The translations under genes and the position numbers were made by a program. DNA of 64,000 bases, taken from positions 1 through 64,000 of the forward strand of contig JAKSZP010005575.1 in the NCBI GenBank assembly GCA_022478985.1, written 5' to 3'. The notes beneath the pieces were generated by a model. That model searched no databases, had not been told where the DNA came from, and saw only the letters and a list, made by a program, of their open reading frames with translations. Positions 20,361 through 31,539 of the stretch are shown here, piece after piece (position 1 is the stretch's first letter; each line of letters starts with the position of its first letter). This stretch comes from Massospora cicadina. Its lineage: Eukaryota > Entomophthoromycota > Entomophthoromycetes > Entomophthorales > Entomophthoraceae.

Positions 20361-22316
20361 TTTCACAGCTAGTGACATATTTTCTGGAATTAACCGCCCT
20401 TATAAAGCCAAGTCCAACAAGCCCTTAGGGCAGAGACAAGAACCTCTAAGGGTCACCAATGACCTATCTAAGGTTATTGACAAAAAATGGGTTTTGGATT
20501 TGCCAGCCAGGGCTGAGGAAAATGGCTTATTTGAGGCTAAAACCCAGGCTGGAATCAAACTTAAAACCCAGAAAATCACAAGATATGAGGTTACAAAATT
20601 TGGCCAAATTCGAAATTTTTTGATTTTGTTGAAGAATGACGAATTTGTAGCTCATATCAGATTTCAATAACCACTGGAATCTTTGTGAAGCAACCCTCTA
20701 TAATTAAGTCCAAAGATGAGAAAGGCTTTGTTTTTCTCAGATATTCTGATCACCCTAATAAAGTCTAGAAATTTTGGGCCAGTTTTCTGTATAATTTTTG
20801 TTTTCTTCAACAAAAAATATACCTCTACAAAGATCTGTGGTGTCTGGAGTTCGTTTTCCGCTCTGGTTTTCACCCCCTGCTGTACGTGAGCCCTCCACCC
20901 ATTCCACCAGCTCCGCCTCCTCCTATTTTTCTGGCATTTGCCTTGATTTTTATGCCACCCTTGTCAGGCAAACAGCAATATAGAATTAGACTGGCCTGCC
21001 AGCCTAAGTGCCAGAGCACCCAAATGGCAAACCAGAATGCCAAAGGCACTGCTGCTGGCACAACAGATATGAAACTGGAAAGGAGATTCATCAATAACTT
21101 CCAGTGAGCCAGAATCTCATACAAGCACATGTTTAAATACCAGATGAATACAGCCTTTAACCCTGAGGGGTGTGTGAGTGTCAGCGGATAGGGCAGAATA
21201 ATTTTCAACATAAAAAACTGAATTTTTGAAAAAGGTTTTAATGGAAAATTTTAAGGAAGAAAAATCAACCAACAATTTTCTCATTGCAATGCAATTGATT
21301 AAATAGTGGTTAATTGATGCAGGGACAAACTGGGATTGGGACCCTCAATTCTGACCTAACTGGCGAATTATTTGGGAATGGGGCAGATAAGTTCACTGGG
21401 AACTGACATCAAAGAATTTTGCAGCAGGCTGAGTCACTGTCAGTTTGACCTCAAACGCCTGAACTGAGGCTCAACTGCATTTCCAATGGTTGGCGTGATG
21501 GCATCTGGCCTGACAGGCAATGGGAATCCCCCAAGGCCACCCTACATAGGGGCAGTCCCAATTGGTTGGGAACGGGTTCAGGATGCCCAACCCACCCATG
21601 CCCAGTCGCTGGGCCATTTGTTTTGGTCAAAAGTGTTGTGTTGGCCGCAATGCCCGATTTGCTGGAAGGAAGCTTTGAACTATCATTGATGGTGTCTGAT
21701 GCTGCTACCCACATGTCAGGGATGATCCCTGACAATTTTGGGAGGGGGTTATTTTCAACAATTGCAGTGTTGGCCAAATTGAAACTGTCAGCAATTCCAG
21801 CTGATGAATCAATCTTCATTTCCTTTTGATTATGTGTATTCCAATCATTGGGCTCATTTTTACTTGATTTTGGACTGATTGACTTCATTTCAGTGATTTT
21901 GGCACAAATTTCCCCAATCAGGAATACAAGTTTAGGAGAGGTGAATGTGGGCACCAGGGGAGGGATCCAAAGAGGTAGAGCTGTTACCAATCGCTCATCC
22001 ACCACGTGGGTGAGGTCGCCCAGGGTGACGAGGGGTACAGCCACCCTCTTTGGAGCCTTTTTACTTGAAAATGGAAAGAGGGCCCAATCAACACACAGGG
22101 GACGTTCCCCTGACTTACAATCCTTCCCAGCTCCCAGAACCTCTTGTCCCTGATGGTTGTGGCCAGTTTGGTGTTAGTTTTGCTCCAAAGAATTATATGG
22201 AAACACAATACTGGCCGTTTAGGATGACTCTTCATTTTGTTGGGTCACTTGGCCTTGTTGTATCACCTTTGGCCTATGCCTTTCCCTCCAGCGACCTCCT
22301 GCGCTCCAGTTTCCCT
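20361..22316. mobile_element. Unidentified 2-kb insertion in Gypsy-A RT, 9-bp duplication
   Basis: The RT gene of Gypsy-A is interrupted between two copies of gacaatcac (20352-20360 and 22317-22325); removing the insert and one copy restores the codons around YLDD. About 1158 bp of it is a solo LTR (20962-22119), leaving about 800 bp of original insert. No terminal inverted repeats and no poly(A) tail could be seen (ends tttcacagct and agtttccct). A 9-bp duplication would fit a Mutator-like non-autonomous transposon, but without inverted repeats this stays open. Confidence 0.6.
20962..22119 (-). repeat. Solo LTR of the Gypsy-F family (1158 bp)
   Basis: Begins TGTCAGG and ends CTTACA. Its left part matches 45664-46440 and 58581-59340 (for example the region ctggcctgccag and the block near 21520 with ggcctgacaggcaatggg), and its right part matches 54540-54704 (ctcatccaccac, ggggacgttcc). 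Flanking pentamers are accct and atcct, a likely target duplication with one C-to-T change. No gypsy internal sequence adjoins it. Unlike the two LTRs of Gypsy-F it has no LINE inside. It contains an unbroken minus-strand frame of 197 codons (22044-21451). Confidence 0.8.
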
Positions 22317-22325
22317 GACAATCAC

Positions 22326-23143
22326 ACAGCTTAGCTTGAGGTCCCACAGAATGTGATCCATTGCACACTGGAAGGATGCTGGCGCATTTCACAGCCCATG
22401 GGGTAGGCGGGTAGGCTGAAATAAGCATTTACTACAAATGTGAGCACATTTTTCCTGATCTTGAGGAAAAAGGTCCATCTGCCAATATCTGCTGGCCAAA
22501 TCCATGACTGAAAAAAAATTGAGCTGGAGAGTTGTGCAAGGGCATCATCTATGTGGGGATAGAATAGATGTCTTTTTTAGTGAGGTTATTTAGTTTACAG
22601 TAGTCCATGACTAACTGATGACCTCCATTCTTCTTTTGATCAGCAAGAGAGGGGACGCCAAAGGGCTTTGGGACGATACTAATAACCCAGCGTCTAATAA
22701 GTGCTTGAGTTCAACAGTTTTTACTGCTATTCAACCTTTAGCTTATGGTATGGTTTAGATCAAACAGGTCGGGCATCACCCACATCAATGGTGTGGCTCC
22801 ACCCCTTCATATGCCCATAATTCATCTCGTTTAGGGAAAATATCGCTATATGTATTCAATAGAGAACAAATTTGTTTAAGCTCATCTGGGGTGAGGTCAT
22901 CTGAGATGTGGACGTTAGGTAGAGTACACACCATCTGGTCAGTGGGTAGCCCCATATCCATCATTAACCCATTAAAGCGGACACTGTTAATTTCATCAAG
23001 GGGAATTAGTAGACCTTTCCCTATCTCTTGATGTTTTTTACAATGATGGGTTTATTAGTAGGGTAACCCAATAAGATAGTTATGGGTCATTTATATGCAG
23101 GGTCTAGTATATATAGAACTCGGGGTTCCAAAGCGCCTACTCC
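22326..23143 (-). pseudogene. Gypsy-A RT N-terminal half
   Basis: High to low: SIVPKPFGVPSLADQKKNGG near 22680-22620 is the fingers motif before the palm, followed by LVMDYCKLNNLTKKDIYSIP with the conserved Asp. DLASRYWQMDL near 22505-22470 follows in shifted frames, then FQPTRLPHGL with a stop and NAPASFQCAMDHILWDLKL at 22400-22340. The gene is cut at VIV and continues at 20360 on the other side of the nested insertion. Several frameshifts and stops. Confidence 0.8.
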
Positions 23144-23148
23144 ATCAA

Positions 23149-24043
23149 TGTCATGTTTACATGAATTGATAGAAGGTACCAACCTCAAGGACAAGGCTGG
23201 GCGGCAGGAGGTCCAGAAAGCTAAACTTCAGGCCCTTCCTGATCTCAAGCACACCTTAGACCAACGCTGGGTATAGACAAGTATGCCCAGGTTGGTACAA
23301 GTAAGGTGAAAAAAACCCAGCCCTTTGTTTTGGCTCAGGCATTAAAATGGACGAGCTACATTGTAAACAATGATGGCACAATTTAGTTAAATTGGTGAAC
23401 GGGGGTTCAAAACACATTCCATGTATGAAATTTCAAGCTTGGGTCGGGTACAACTTCAATTGATCACTTGAGTATATCATTTTCAAAATATGCTATCCTT
23501 TCAGATGGAAGCGTGCACCTATTAGTGCACCAAGGCTTGGGACAACTTTCACTAATACTAAATTTCCCCAAGTTGGTTTAATTATGTTTTCTCAAGACCA
23601 ACATTTCTCAATGGTCATCTTCCCTAATAAATCCTTTAGTTGTTTTTACACTTTTCTATATGTTGACTTGAGCAAACCTGTGCGCGGACCTCTTTGAGGA
23701 GGTCTCATGATGTGTTAGCCACTTTGTCTTCTTTAAAATTTTTACAGCCATAAGTACATTGCTGGGCCTACCCAGTTCCCTCCAAACCAGGTCACATGTA
23801 CACTCTACCACTGTACTAAACTTGGTTATGGCCTGCCCTCTGGGGCACAGCCATGTTTTGTGGATAGATCAATTCATTATTATATTAACTATGCTAAACA
23901 CCCTCGCCTTATGTCACTTCAGCTCAAGCACCCTCTGCTGGGCTAATTTTATGATAACAATGACTACTAGTTCCCTTGCGTTGGTCCTGTGAACTGAGCA
24001 CCATCACGCTAAGATTTGGAGAGTTATAGAGACTCTTTTGACA
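23149..24043 (+). repeat. Solo LTR of the Gypsy-1 family (895 bp)
   Basis: Begins TGTCATGT, ends TTTTGACA, and is flanked by the exact pentamer ATCAA (23144-23148 and 24044-24048). It matches the 3' LTR at 2259-3114 along its length. A 5-bp duplication around a single LTR shows that a full element inserted here and was later reduced by recombination between its LTRs. It lies within Gypsy-A, so Gypsy-A is older than that event. Confidence 0.92.
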
Positions 24044-24049
24044 ATCAAA

Positions 24050-24830
24050 GCTAGTTATGCACAACAGAAGGCTCAATGGATCTGTAGCATAATGTTGGTA
24101 GTAACCACCCGTTGTTCACCAGCCTTGATTACCGTTTCCTCTGCAGAATAAAAGGGAAGGACCTCTGAAGCAAACACTGAATTGTGCAACTTCTTTGTGT
24201 TGCAGTCAGAGGTCATGTAAAATAATGTTAAAGCAGAGGAAGGGTATCAACTAAGATGAGTATTCTTTTTGTTGGGTTCTTCATTGGTAAATAGTAGAGG
24301 GACTTTATAACCGAGTAGGGAGAGGTATTCCTGTTTCTTGTTAATTATACCATCATACTCAATCATAAACTCTGTGCTAATAAGCATGTCATAAGTATTA
24401 TTGTACAAGGCCACAGATGGAGCTGATAAGATGAGCTTTCTAATCCGAATGGGCAAGGAGGAGTAGGCTCCAATAGCACTGGTGTTGTTGAGAAAGCTTT
24501 TCCAAACTCCTGAGTACACTCAAGATCAGGAGGCAGCTTAATCTTGATCATATTGAAAGAGAGCACGTTCACAGGAGATCCAGTGTCTAAGATAGCCCTA
24601 ACCTGGACTTTTTGATTTATGACCTCTAGCTTAATTATGGTTGCACCAAAGTTAAAGGGGAGTGCTAATACTTCATTAAGACGGAGAGTAGAGTCAAGCT
24701 TTTTAGCTATCTCAGGATTTTTATCTTTCAATGGACTTAAAGTGTGAACATGATGAATTGATTGGATTAGCGAAGCAATAATCTGGTCAGCATCACTAGT
24801 GGTATCAATAACCTCAGAGCACCCCAGCAC
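24050..24830 (-). pseudogene. Gypsy-A aspartic protease
   Basis: VQVRAILDTGSPVNVLSFNM (about 24620-24560) carries the catalytic DTG triad of retroviral-type proteases, here DTGSP. After a frameshift the frame at 24519-24247 gives SVALYNNTYDMLISTEFMIE, the second conserved protease block. This enzyme matures the Gag-Pol polyprotein. It sits between gag and RT as in other gypsy elements. Confidence 0.8.
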
Positions 24831-24905
24831 TTGATTGAGGTAGGTTTCTTGAGGGATCAGGGCTTTATCTACTCCTTTGGGGTTTAGCCAATCTGGTAAC
24901 CTACT

Positions 24906-26260
24906 TCAACTGGGGCTCTTGGACATAATAACCAACGTCCTCATAACTCCCTTCAAACTCATCATCCAAAGGGTTTTCCACACACATTGTGTGGATATAA
25001 GAAGAGCTGTCGGAGGTGGAGGCCATAACTTTAGTAGCTGGGGGGCCATCCGCAGCAATGATGATTGGAAGAGAAGATGGCCTAACATTAGAAGCCTTGT
25101 CCATGAGCCTATGATTATTGGGATGACTGTCACCAGAGGGAGAGGTTTGGGCGTCCTCAAGACTACAGGGTTTGGATTAGAGTTGGCTGGAGGAGATAGC
25201 CTCATGGAAGGAGCTTCTTTAACTACGCCAGCTTTGGGTTGAGCAGAGGCTGTGAGCTGTGGGGAAACAAGTGGTTGAGCTTTAGCAACCTGGTCCTTAA
25301 ACCCATTGTTGGTGGGGATGAAAGTCACATGATAAAGGGGTTTAGGCTTATGAACCACTTGAAGAGTGTTATTGGATGACGCAAGTTGAGCTTGGTGGCA
25401 AGGTGGGGGCAGGGAGCGCTGCCCCATTGATGAAGATACACTCTGCTTTACTAGCCTGAGAACCTCATGTTGGCTAGGCAAAGGGAGATCAGGTTTGAGC
25501 CGCACAGCAGGTGCTGGTCTCAAGGTAGTAACCTGCACAGGAAGGGCCTTAGAGATCATCTGGGATTCCTTTTGCGGCGATATGGTTGAAGAGTCTTCAA
25601 TGGTGAAGATTTGAGGGTTTGACCCATTCTCTGAAGTAGCCTCATAGTTATAGATATCTGTAACCTCTAGCAGCACCTCCTTGATAACATGGATAGTATG
25701 GATGTGGCGTTTAGCAGAGGCAAGATTCCGTGAAATGGAAGGGTAAGAAGCTAAACCTGTTAGAATGGCAGCAAGGGCATCATCGGGAGGTAACATTTTA
25801 GCAAGTACTAGAGGCTGAGCTTCATCATAAAATTGATTAATAAAGGTGGTGAGCGATCCATTTCATTTCATGCTAAGGCACATAAAGGCCTGCTTTTTCC
25901 TCTTCAAACTTTTCATTGAATTAAATTCAGCAGTTACCGCATCCTTAACCTCTGCCCATATTTCAGAGTGTCCATATGTGGGACCATCACCTCTTGAGCC
26001 ATGCGACTTAGGTGAGGTAGTATTTGCTTGACTTTTTGTTGGTCAGTCACGCCTTCCATGGTTGATTTGTAGACATAGATAAAAGAAGAAATACTACCCT
26101 CGCCAGGGGTAAACTTTTCTTTAAAGGGGGTTTTAAAAGGGCGCTGTTCGAGTTTTTTAAGGCGTGATAAAGCGTTGGTTAGTCGCTGCTTAAGGGCAAC
26201 CAGGCTGGGGTCAGAAGAAGCGGGGAGGTTGTAAGGGTTAGTACCCACAACACCCTCCAT
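24906..26260 (-). pseudogene. Gypsy-A gag region
   Basis: Two frames remain: 26260-25934 begins MEGVVGTNPYNLPASSDPS and has a capsid-like helical stretch (KVKQILPHLSRMAQEVMVPH); 25796-24906 is a long 296-codon frame rich in Pro, Ser and Thr. The position directly after the 5' LTR and primer site, and before the protease, identifies it as gag, which forms the particle shell. No clear zinc knuckle was found. The start ATG at 26260 is only 46 bases from the LTR. Confidence 0.65.
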
Positions 26261-26285
26261 TTTGAGCGTCTTTTATGATGTACTA

Positions 26286-26305
26286 CCCCCTGTAGTGAGC
26301 ATCAC
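26286..26305 (-). other. tRNA primer binding site of Gypsy-A
   Basis: Minus strand reads gtgatgctcactacaggggg, starting two bases after the 5' LTR. It matches the site of Gypsy-D (27591-27608) at all but one of 18 positions. The site would pair with a tRNA whose 3' end reads CCCCUGUAGUGAGCACCA. Confidence 0.7.
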
Positions 26306-26306
26306 T

Positions 26307-27089
26307 TGTTGAAATCTATGTTTTGGGTAAAGCTCACAGGTGCTGAATATCCCCTGGCTTCAACAATAGTGCAGGAGAAGTTTTAATTCAACTGCCAAAA
26401 TTAAGGAAAAAAGGGGTTTTGCCACTAATTAATATAATAAAACTTTAAAACTGTTAATAAAAGTTGGTTTTTATATAGTTTTGTTAGTTGCAACGAGCAG
26501 GTTAAGAAGTGACCCTTATACATTTGCACTGCTTAGTATATAAATGAAATCAAGGCTTGTGAAGCAAGATGGTCAATTGATCCATTGTTGTCTTCAAGCC
26601 TATTTAGGAAATATAAAGGTTCAACCTATCAGATCTCTTGAAATTCACCTCACTTTGTTGAAATAGCTGATGGAGGGTCAAGAGTTGGTAAAACAAATCT
26701 GTGAGGTAACGTTTTGATAAATTTAGGCCAATCACCATGAGAAAATTAATTTCACCTGGTGTGACCCCCTCAGGGCCTATAAAAGGGCCTGGTCTCCACG
26801 TTGGAGTTTGCAGTAAATTGACTGTAGGACGCGGGGAGACCTCTGGATGGCTTCCCTGATTTTCCGGTGGCTCAGCGCAATACTATCATTACTTTTAGGC
26901 CTTTTCTTGCAAAGAGAGGGAGTAATCACCTTATTCTGAGAGGCCGGATTCCATTGAGAATTGGATAGGCCTTTGGTATATTTAAAATTGGAGTTATTCT
27001 CCTCCAAACTATTCTTGATTTCTAGTCAAACAATCATTTGTCCAAAAGGGGTGTTGCCCTCTTAATAAACCCTTAAAGCCGTTATCCTA
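26307..27089 (-). repeat. 5' LTR of Gypsy-A
   Basis: Starts (low end) tgttgaaatc, followed outward by the blocks shared with 17028-17880. The outer limit is unclear because Gypsy-D begins at 27090. The plus-strand TATAAAAG is conserved at 26778-26785. The two LTRs differ by roughly one base in seven by eye, so the element is old. Confidence 0.75.
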
Positions 27090-27589
27090 TGTCAAGAGAT
27101 TTATATGATTGGACAATAAGTCACCTATCTAGCAGATTGTATTTACAAGTCAAGGAGAGCCTCAAGATTGAGTGATAGAAATGTCAATGCAAAATGAATC
27201 AATTGAAGTAATTATGGTTTGGTGCTATGAGGGAATTCCTCCAAGGACTTGATGATAGAATGAGAACCCTAAATTGGTAGTGAATAGGAAATTACTAAGT
27301 GGAAGGGGTGAAACCAACTATGAATGCCATGGATTAAGAGTTGAGCGTAAGGATGATAAGGAGGAGGTCTTTTATGAAGAATGAGATAGTAGGGAAGAGT
27401 AACAGAAATAGCTGTTAAGTTTAATAAACAATAAATTGGTATTGTCAGGTCAATAGCTCCTTATTAAGTTCTTTATTATTATTAATTATTAAGAACCAGC
27501 GATCCTCATATTGCTCATCTGTTGCTCAGTGGGTTCTAACCCTGTGCAACCCATTTGGTGGAATCAATTAAAACTGCCAAAAGTTTACA
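27090..27589 (+). repeat. 5' LTR of Gypsy-D (500 bp)
   Basis: Begins TGTCAAGAGATT and ends TTTACA. It matches 38480-38977 (for example ggcaatagctcctt-like, ccatctgttg-like and actgccaaaag blocks), with substantial divergence. Confidence 0.88.
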
Positions 27590-27590
27590 G

Positions 27591-27608
27591 TGGTGCTCAC
27601 TACAGGGG
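27591..27608 (+). other. tRNA primer binding site of Gypsy-D
   Basis: tggtgctcactacagggg begins one base after the 5' LTR and starts with TGG, the complement of a tRNA CCA end. It is nearly identical to the site of Gypsy-A. Confidence 0.75.
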
Positions 27609-27899
27609 CCCATTAATCAAATTATTAATAAGTTTCATATTTGCCAAGCAATGGTGCAACTAGTCTTCCTTGATGGGGTCCTGCACCAATTTATTAATTT
27701 ATATCAATATGTGGAACTAAAACTTGCCTTGGATACATTACTCCAGGCCAAAAAATGCTTTTCTGATAGAATAAGAGTATAAAGGATTAGCTGACAAGGC
27801 TCCACCAACGGCACTTGGTTAGCTGCCAATCCAATTAACTTGCCAACTGGTTGGGCAACACAACAGAGCGGCTATAATGTGTAGAGCGTAAACTTAATA

Positions 27900-28740
27900 G
27901 CATTTCTAGGGAGGGAGAGTTTTACAATAACAAGCTATATCCATATAACTGTAATGGAAACATACCTGGATTTTTTAAGCGGTTCAATTTGCAGTAGAAG
28001 GAGCTCCCAGTTTGGTGAAAGGCTAAACTGTTGTTATCCGCTCTGGATTTGAGAGTGCAAACCAGGTCACATGTTACCTTAAGAGTATTACCATAGCATA
28101 TCATGAGGTGAAGGAGACTGTGATCTTTCTGTTTGGGGGTGTGGCAAAAAATGATGCAGCGTAAGGCAGAGTTTTTGACGGTTCAGTTTCTAAAGAATGA
28201 GTCCTTGTGGAGTTTGTGGAGAAGTTCATGGAAGAGGCTCATGTGTTAGTGGGAGTGAAGATTTAACAAATGAGGAGATGGGCATAGCGATGATGGCGGC
28301 TGTTAAGCCATATTGAAAACTGTATAATGCTATGAACCACATTCTTTATGATGGCGTGGAGCTATTAAAAATCATTAATTGCTTATGACATCTATCTGTC
28401 ACCTTTAGTGCTCCCAATGTGGAGAGGAATGCTCCTGCATACACTACCAAATTCCCTTCAGGAAAGAGACCCCAATAACATGGGAACGATCCTTTAGTTA
28501 ATCCTCAGCCACTCAATGCCCTGGCAGTTCCTTTCCATCCCATTATAATCAACTAGCTTATCCTCGACCCATAATGACCCATCACTTAATATTTGACCCA
28601 GACCTTTGGGGGTGATAAAGAGATGAGGGCCGTTTACAAATTCTTGTTTCTTGTGCAGCCAAAGAGGCCATTATGCAGCTAGCTATCTGGGTATGCAGAA
28701 TGCTCACGCAGTACTGGATGCCCCAATTGAACAGGGAAAA
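27900..28740 (+). pseudogene. Gypsy-D gag region with zinc knuckle
   Basis: Badly decayed. The clearest part is CFLCSQRGHYAASY at 28645-28686, a CX2CX4H nucleocapsid knuckle whose last cysteine is changed. Upstream, fragments such as KAEFLTVQFLKNESLWSLW near 28160-28220 have capsid-like composition. The gag start could not be placed. Confidence 0.55.
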
Positions 28741-29189
28741 GGTTAAGTGGAATAAAGGCGGGACGCTCTACTTCCACTGATTTAAACTTAATTGTCCTTG
28801 ATGATTCTCATGAGTCACTTTGTGTTGGCCCCAGTACAAACCCTGAAATATGTTATATATCAAATCCCCTGTATTATATTGGCCTCAAACTGAGGGAGAG
28901 ACCTCAATAGCGCAGACTTGGAGTTCCACCAAGATGTGCAAAAGCTGTACACCTGGAAAATCCTTGAGTGGAATGTTGCAGTTGAGGGCAAACCTTCAAC
29001 ACATGTCACAGCTCTAGAGGAAGTGGAAGTGGCGATTCCAGTAGAGAAAATTTCCAAGGGGTATCCACATGTTGGTGCTGGTATTCTCACTTTTCTGGAT
29101 AACCAAAAGCCCTTGGATGCTTATGTAATAAACACAAACGGTTCTTCTTATTCAGAGTGTACATACTGTGACATTTTTGTACAAATTCC

Positions 29190-31380
29190 AAATTTAGGCG
29201 ATTATTGATACTGACGCTCTCATCAATATAATAACTACCAAGCTCGTAGCTAAGCTTCTGCTGAAGCCTGATGTGGAACACCAAGTAGTATAAGGGACCA
29301 CAGGGGCACAGAGCACTGTGTCATAGGGTGCTTACAGTGCATTGCCTTTGAGGTTCAGGTCATTTGGGGCATCCGCTCCAGCTGTGATTTTGCCCAATAA
29401 CAATTATGACATGTTGATCAGAGCCGCGTTAAAGCGGTGATAAGGGGCCATGGTCAATATGGCATAAGAAACCATTAATATTCTAGGCCAACAGATCCCC
29501 ATCTACTTTACCTCCAGAGGAGTCCCAAAGGACTCAATCAGCTCCATCTTAATTAATCTCAAGTACAGTGATGGGGTGATTCCTGTTCAATATCAGTGGA
29601 TGAAGTGGATGACCAAAGCCCTCAAAACCAGATCTACAAGTACAAAGGTATTCTGCTACAGTCAGCGAGCACTTTAAGCATACCTTATGGACATTAGGTC
29701 ATAATAGGGACTGATCTTTAAATAGACATCCCCCAAAGGGCTATACATGGAAATTGTGGGGCCCTACCAGCAAATGCAGCTTGAACCCCATGTGGCTCTG
29801 GGGCTACTGTTACCAGGAAATGGGGAAGTGAAGGTATTGCTAGCAAACCTACAGAAGGAGTCTATGATGATCCAAAGGCACCAAGTGGTGGCTTATTTAC
29901 ACTTGATTCCTATTGATGAAGTCCACCATTTTCATGATTTTTTAGGTCTTGGGAGGACCTCAGCCAACCTGTAAAAACCTCATTCAGCATAATGACAGTG
30001 GTTCCTCAGGAAGCTCTGACTGGGTTGATGGAGGAACAGAAAGATAGGGCGATGGCTCTGTTTGATAAATACCAAGATATTTTCACATCCAACGGCTACA
30101 ATTTGGGATGCACACGCATCATGGTGCATCTGGGTAGACTTGGGAGACCACCCTCCCATTTAGTCATGACCCATCAGGCGCTCTAAAGTGGCGGAAGAAG
30201 TTGTCTTTGATGGGGTAGATAAATTTTTAAACAAGGGATGTTAGAGCTATCCAAGAGTCCATGGGCATCACTGATGTTAATTGCTAAGAAAAAAGATTGC
30301 ACAAACTGGGTGGTCGTTGATTACCATAAGCTTATTAGCGTCACAAAGAAGGATTCCTATTATCTCCCACGGATTGATAATGCTTTAGATCAGCTTAGAG
30401 CGCGAACTACTTCTCTGCTGTGGACTTAATATTTGGGTACTGGAATATTGAGTTGCCAGTGACGGAATGTGAGAAATGCGCTATAAATACCTCAAAGGGG
30501 TTGTTTCAGCCAACACGTATGCTACAGGGTTTAAGAAACGCCCTGTCTATGTTGCAGCGTGCTATAGATACAATTTTGGGTGACCTGAAGTTGTCCTGCA
30601 TCCTAGTCTACCTCAACAATATCAATGTGTTCTTGAGGATGTTCACAGAGCACTTCAACCACTTATAACAAGTGTTTCACTGACTTGTTGATGCTAATAT
30701 TAAGATTAAGCCTCGAAAATGCTATTTTTTCAAGGAGAAAATAGAATATCTAATGTTTGTGGTAGACTCAAAAGGGCTTAGTACTCAGCCAGAAAAGGTG
30801 AAAGCTATACACAAGATGAATCACCAAGTATTAAGCGGGATATCCAGGTGTTTTTAGGGATGTTAAGGTACTACCAGCAGTTCATTACCAACTTCAACTG
30901 TATTGGGCTCCTCTCTTTGAGTTATTGAAGAAAACGCCACTTTCAACTGGACTGACCATTGTCAAAATGCTTTTGATGTCTTACAAACCACTTTGGCTAG
31001 TGCTACATTCTACAATACCCTAATTTTGAAAAAAGAATTTATCATGCAAACAGACACTTCACTTTCTGCCATAGGCACGTTATTGTCCCAGAAGGATGCT
31101 GATGGTGTGGAGCAACCTGTCTCATTTTGTAGTCAAAGCCTAAATTTTCATGAATGTAAAGCCATGACCAAGTGGGAGTGCTTAGCGGTGATATATGCAT
31201 ATAAACAATTCTGGTTCTAACTCAATGGGGTTAAATTCAAAGTGGTCACGGACCATGCATTCTTGCGGTGGCTGCAGAATCTGTAGGAACTTGAAGGGTG
31301 GCTTGCGCAATGGGCCCTGAAGCTCTAAGCATATGAATTCAAGATTGTACACTGGATAGGGGTAAAACACCAGAATGCAT
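29190..31380 (+). pseudogene. Gypsy-D protease, reverse transcriptase and RNase H
   Basis: Protease: IIDTDALINII near 29200, where the catalytic triad DTG reads DTD, and NNNYDMLIRAALKR near 29400. RT: LELSKSPWASLMLIAKKKDC at 30241, DYHKLISVTKKDSYYLPRID at 30319-30378, FGYWNIELPVTE at 30430, FQPTRMLQGLRNALSMLQRA at 30508, and the active site YLNN at 30607-30618 instead of YLDD. RNase H: QTDTSLSAIGTLLSQKD at 31044 and CLAVIYAYKQF at 31180, then VTDHAFLRWLQN near 31240. YLNN fits C-to-T change on the opposite strand. The enzyme of this copy is dead. Confidence 0.85.
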
Positions 31381-31539
31381 ACTGTCTCTTACAATTACCA
31401 ACTTTTGCCATTATTGCAGATTTGGCGGACATCATGTATGAGAAAATGGTGGTGGGAAAATATCAATGAGCCTCCGCAAGTGATTAAAGTGCTGGATGGG
31501 CTTATACAGGATACTTTCTTATGTGATGGGGAATTATAT

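Larger units (their letters stand above)
17028..27089 (-). mobile_element. Gypsy-A: Ty3/gypsy element, degenerate, with nested insertions
   Basis: Minus-strand element bounded by two related LTRs (17028-17880 and 26307-27089). From high to low coordinates it runs 5' LTR, primer site, gag, protease, RT, RNase H, integrase, 3' LTR. Its RT is split at 20352-22325 by a 2-kb insertion with a 9-bp duplication, and its protease-RT junction by a solo LTR at 23149-24043. No chromodomain was seen after the integrase. All frames are broken. Its 5' LTR abuts Gypsy-D at 27090, so its true outer limit on that side may have been lost. Confidence 0.88.

Noticed and set aside
20361..20410. RT-like peptide (ENMSLAVK) upstream of YLDD in Gypsy-A
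   Set aside because: It looked like a second gypsy RT type, but it starts exactly at the duplicated gacaatcac and is explained as chance translation of the insert end.
22120..22316. Possible polypurine tract and 3' end of a gypsy next to the LTR at 20962-22119
   Set aside because: The minus-strand ctgggaaggatt next to the LTR resembles a polypurine tract, but no integrase or chromodomain adjoins it and the flanking pentamers nearly match, so a solo LTR is more likely.
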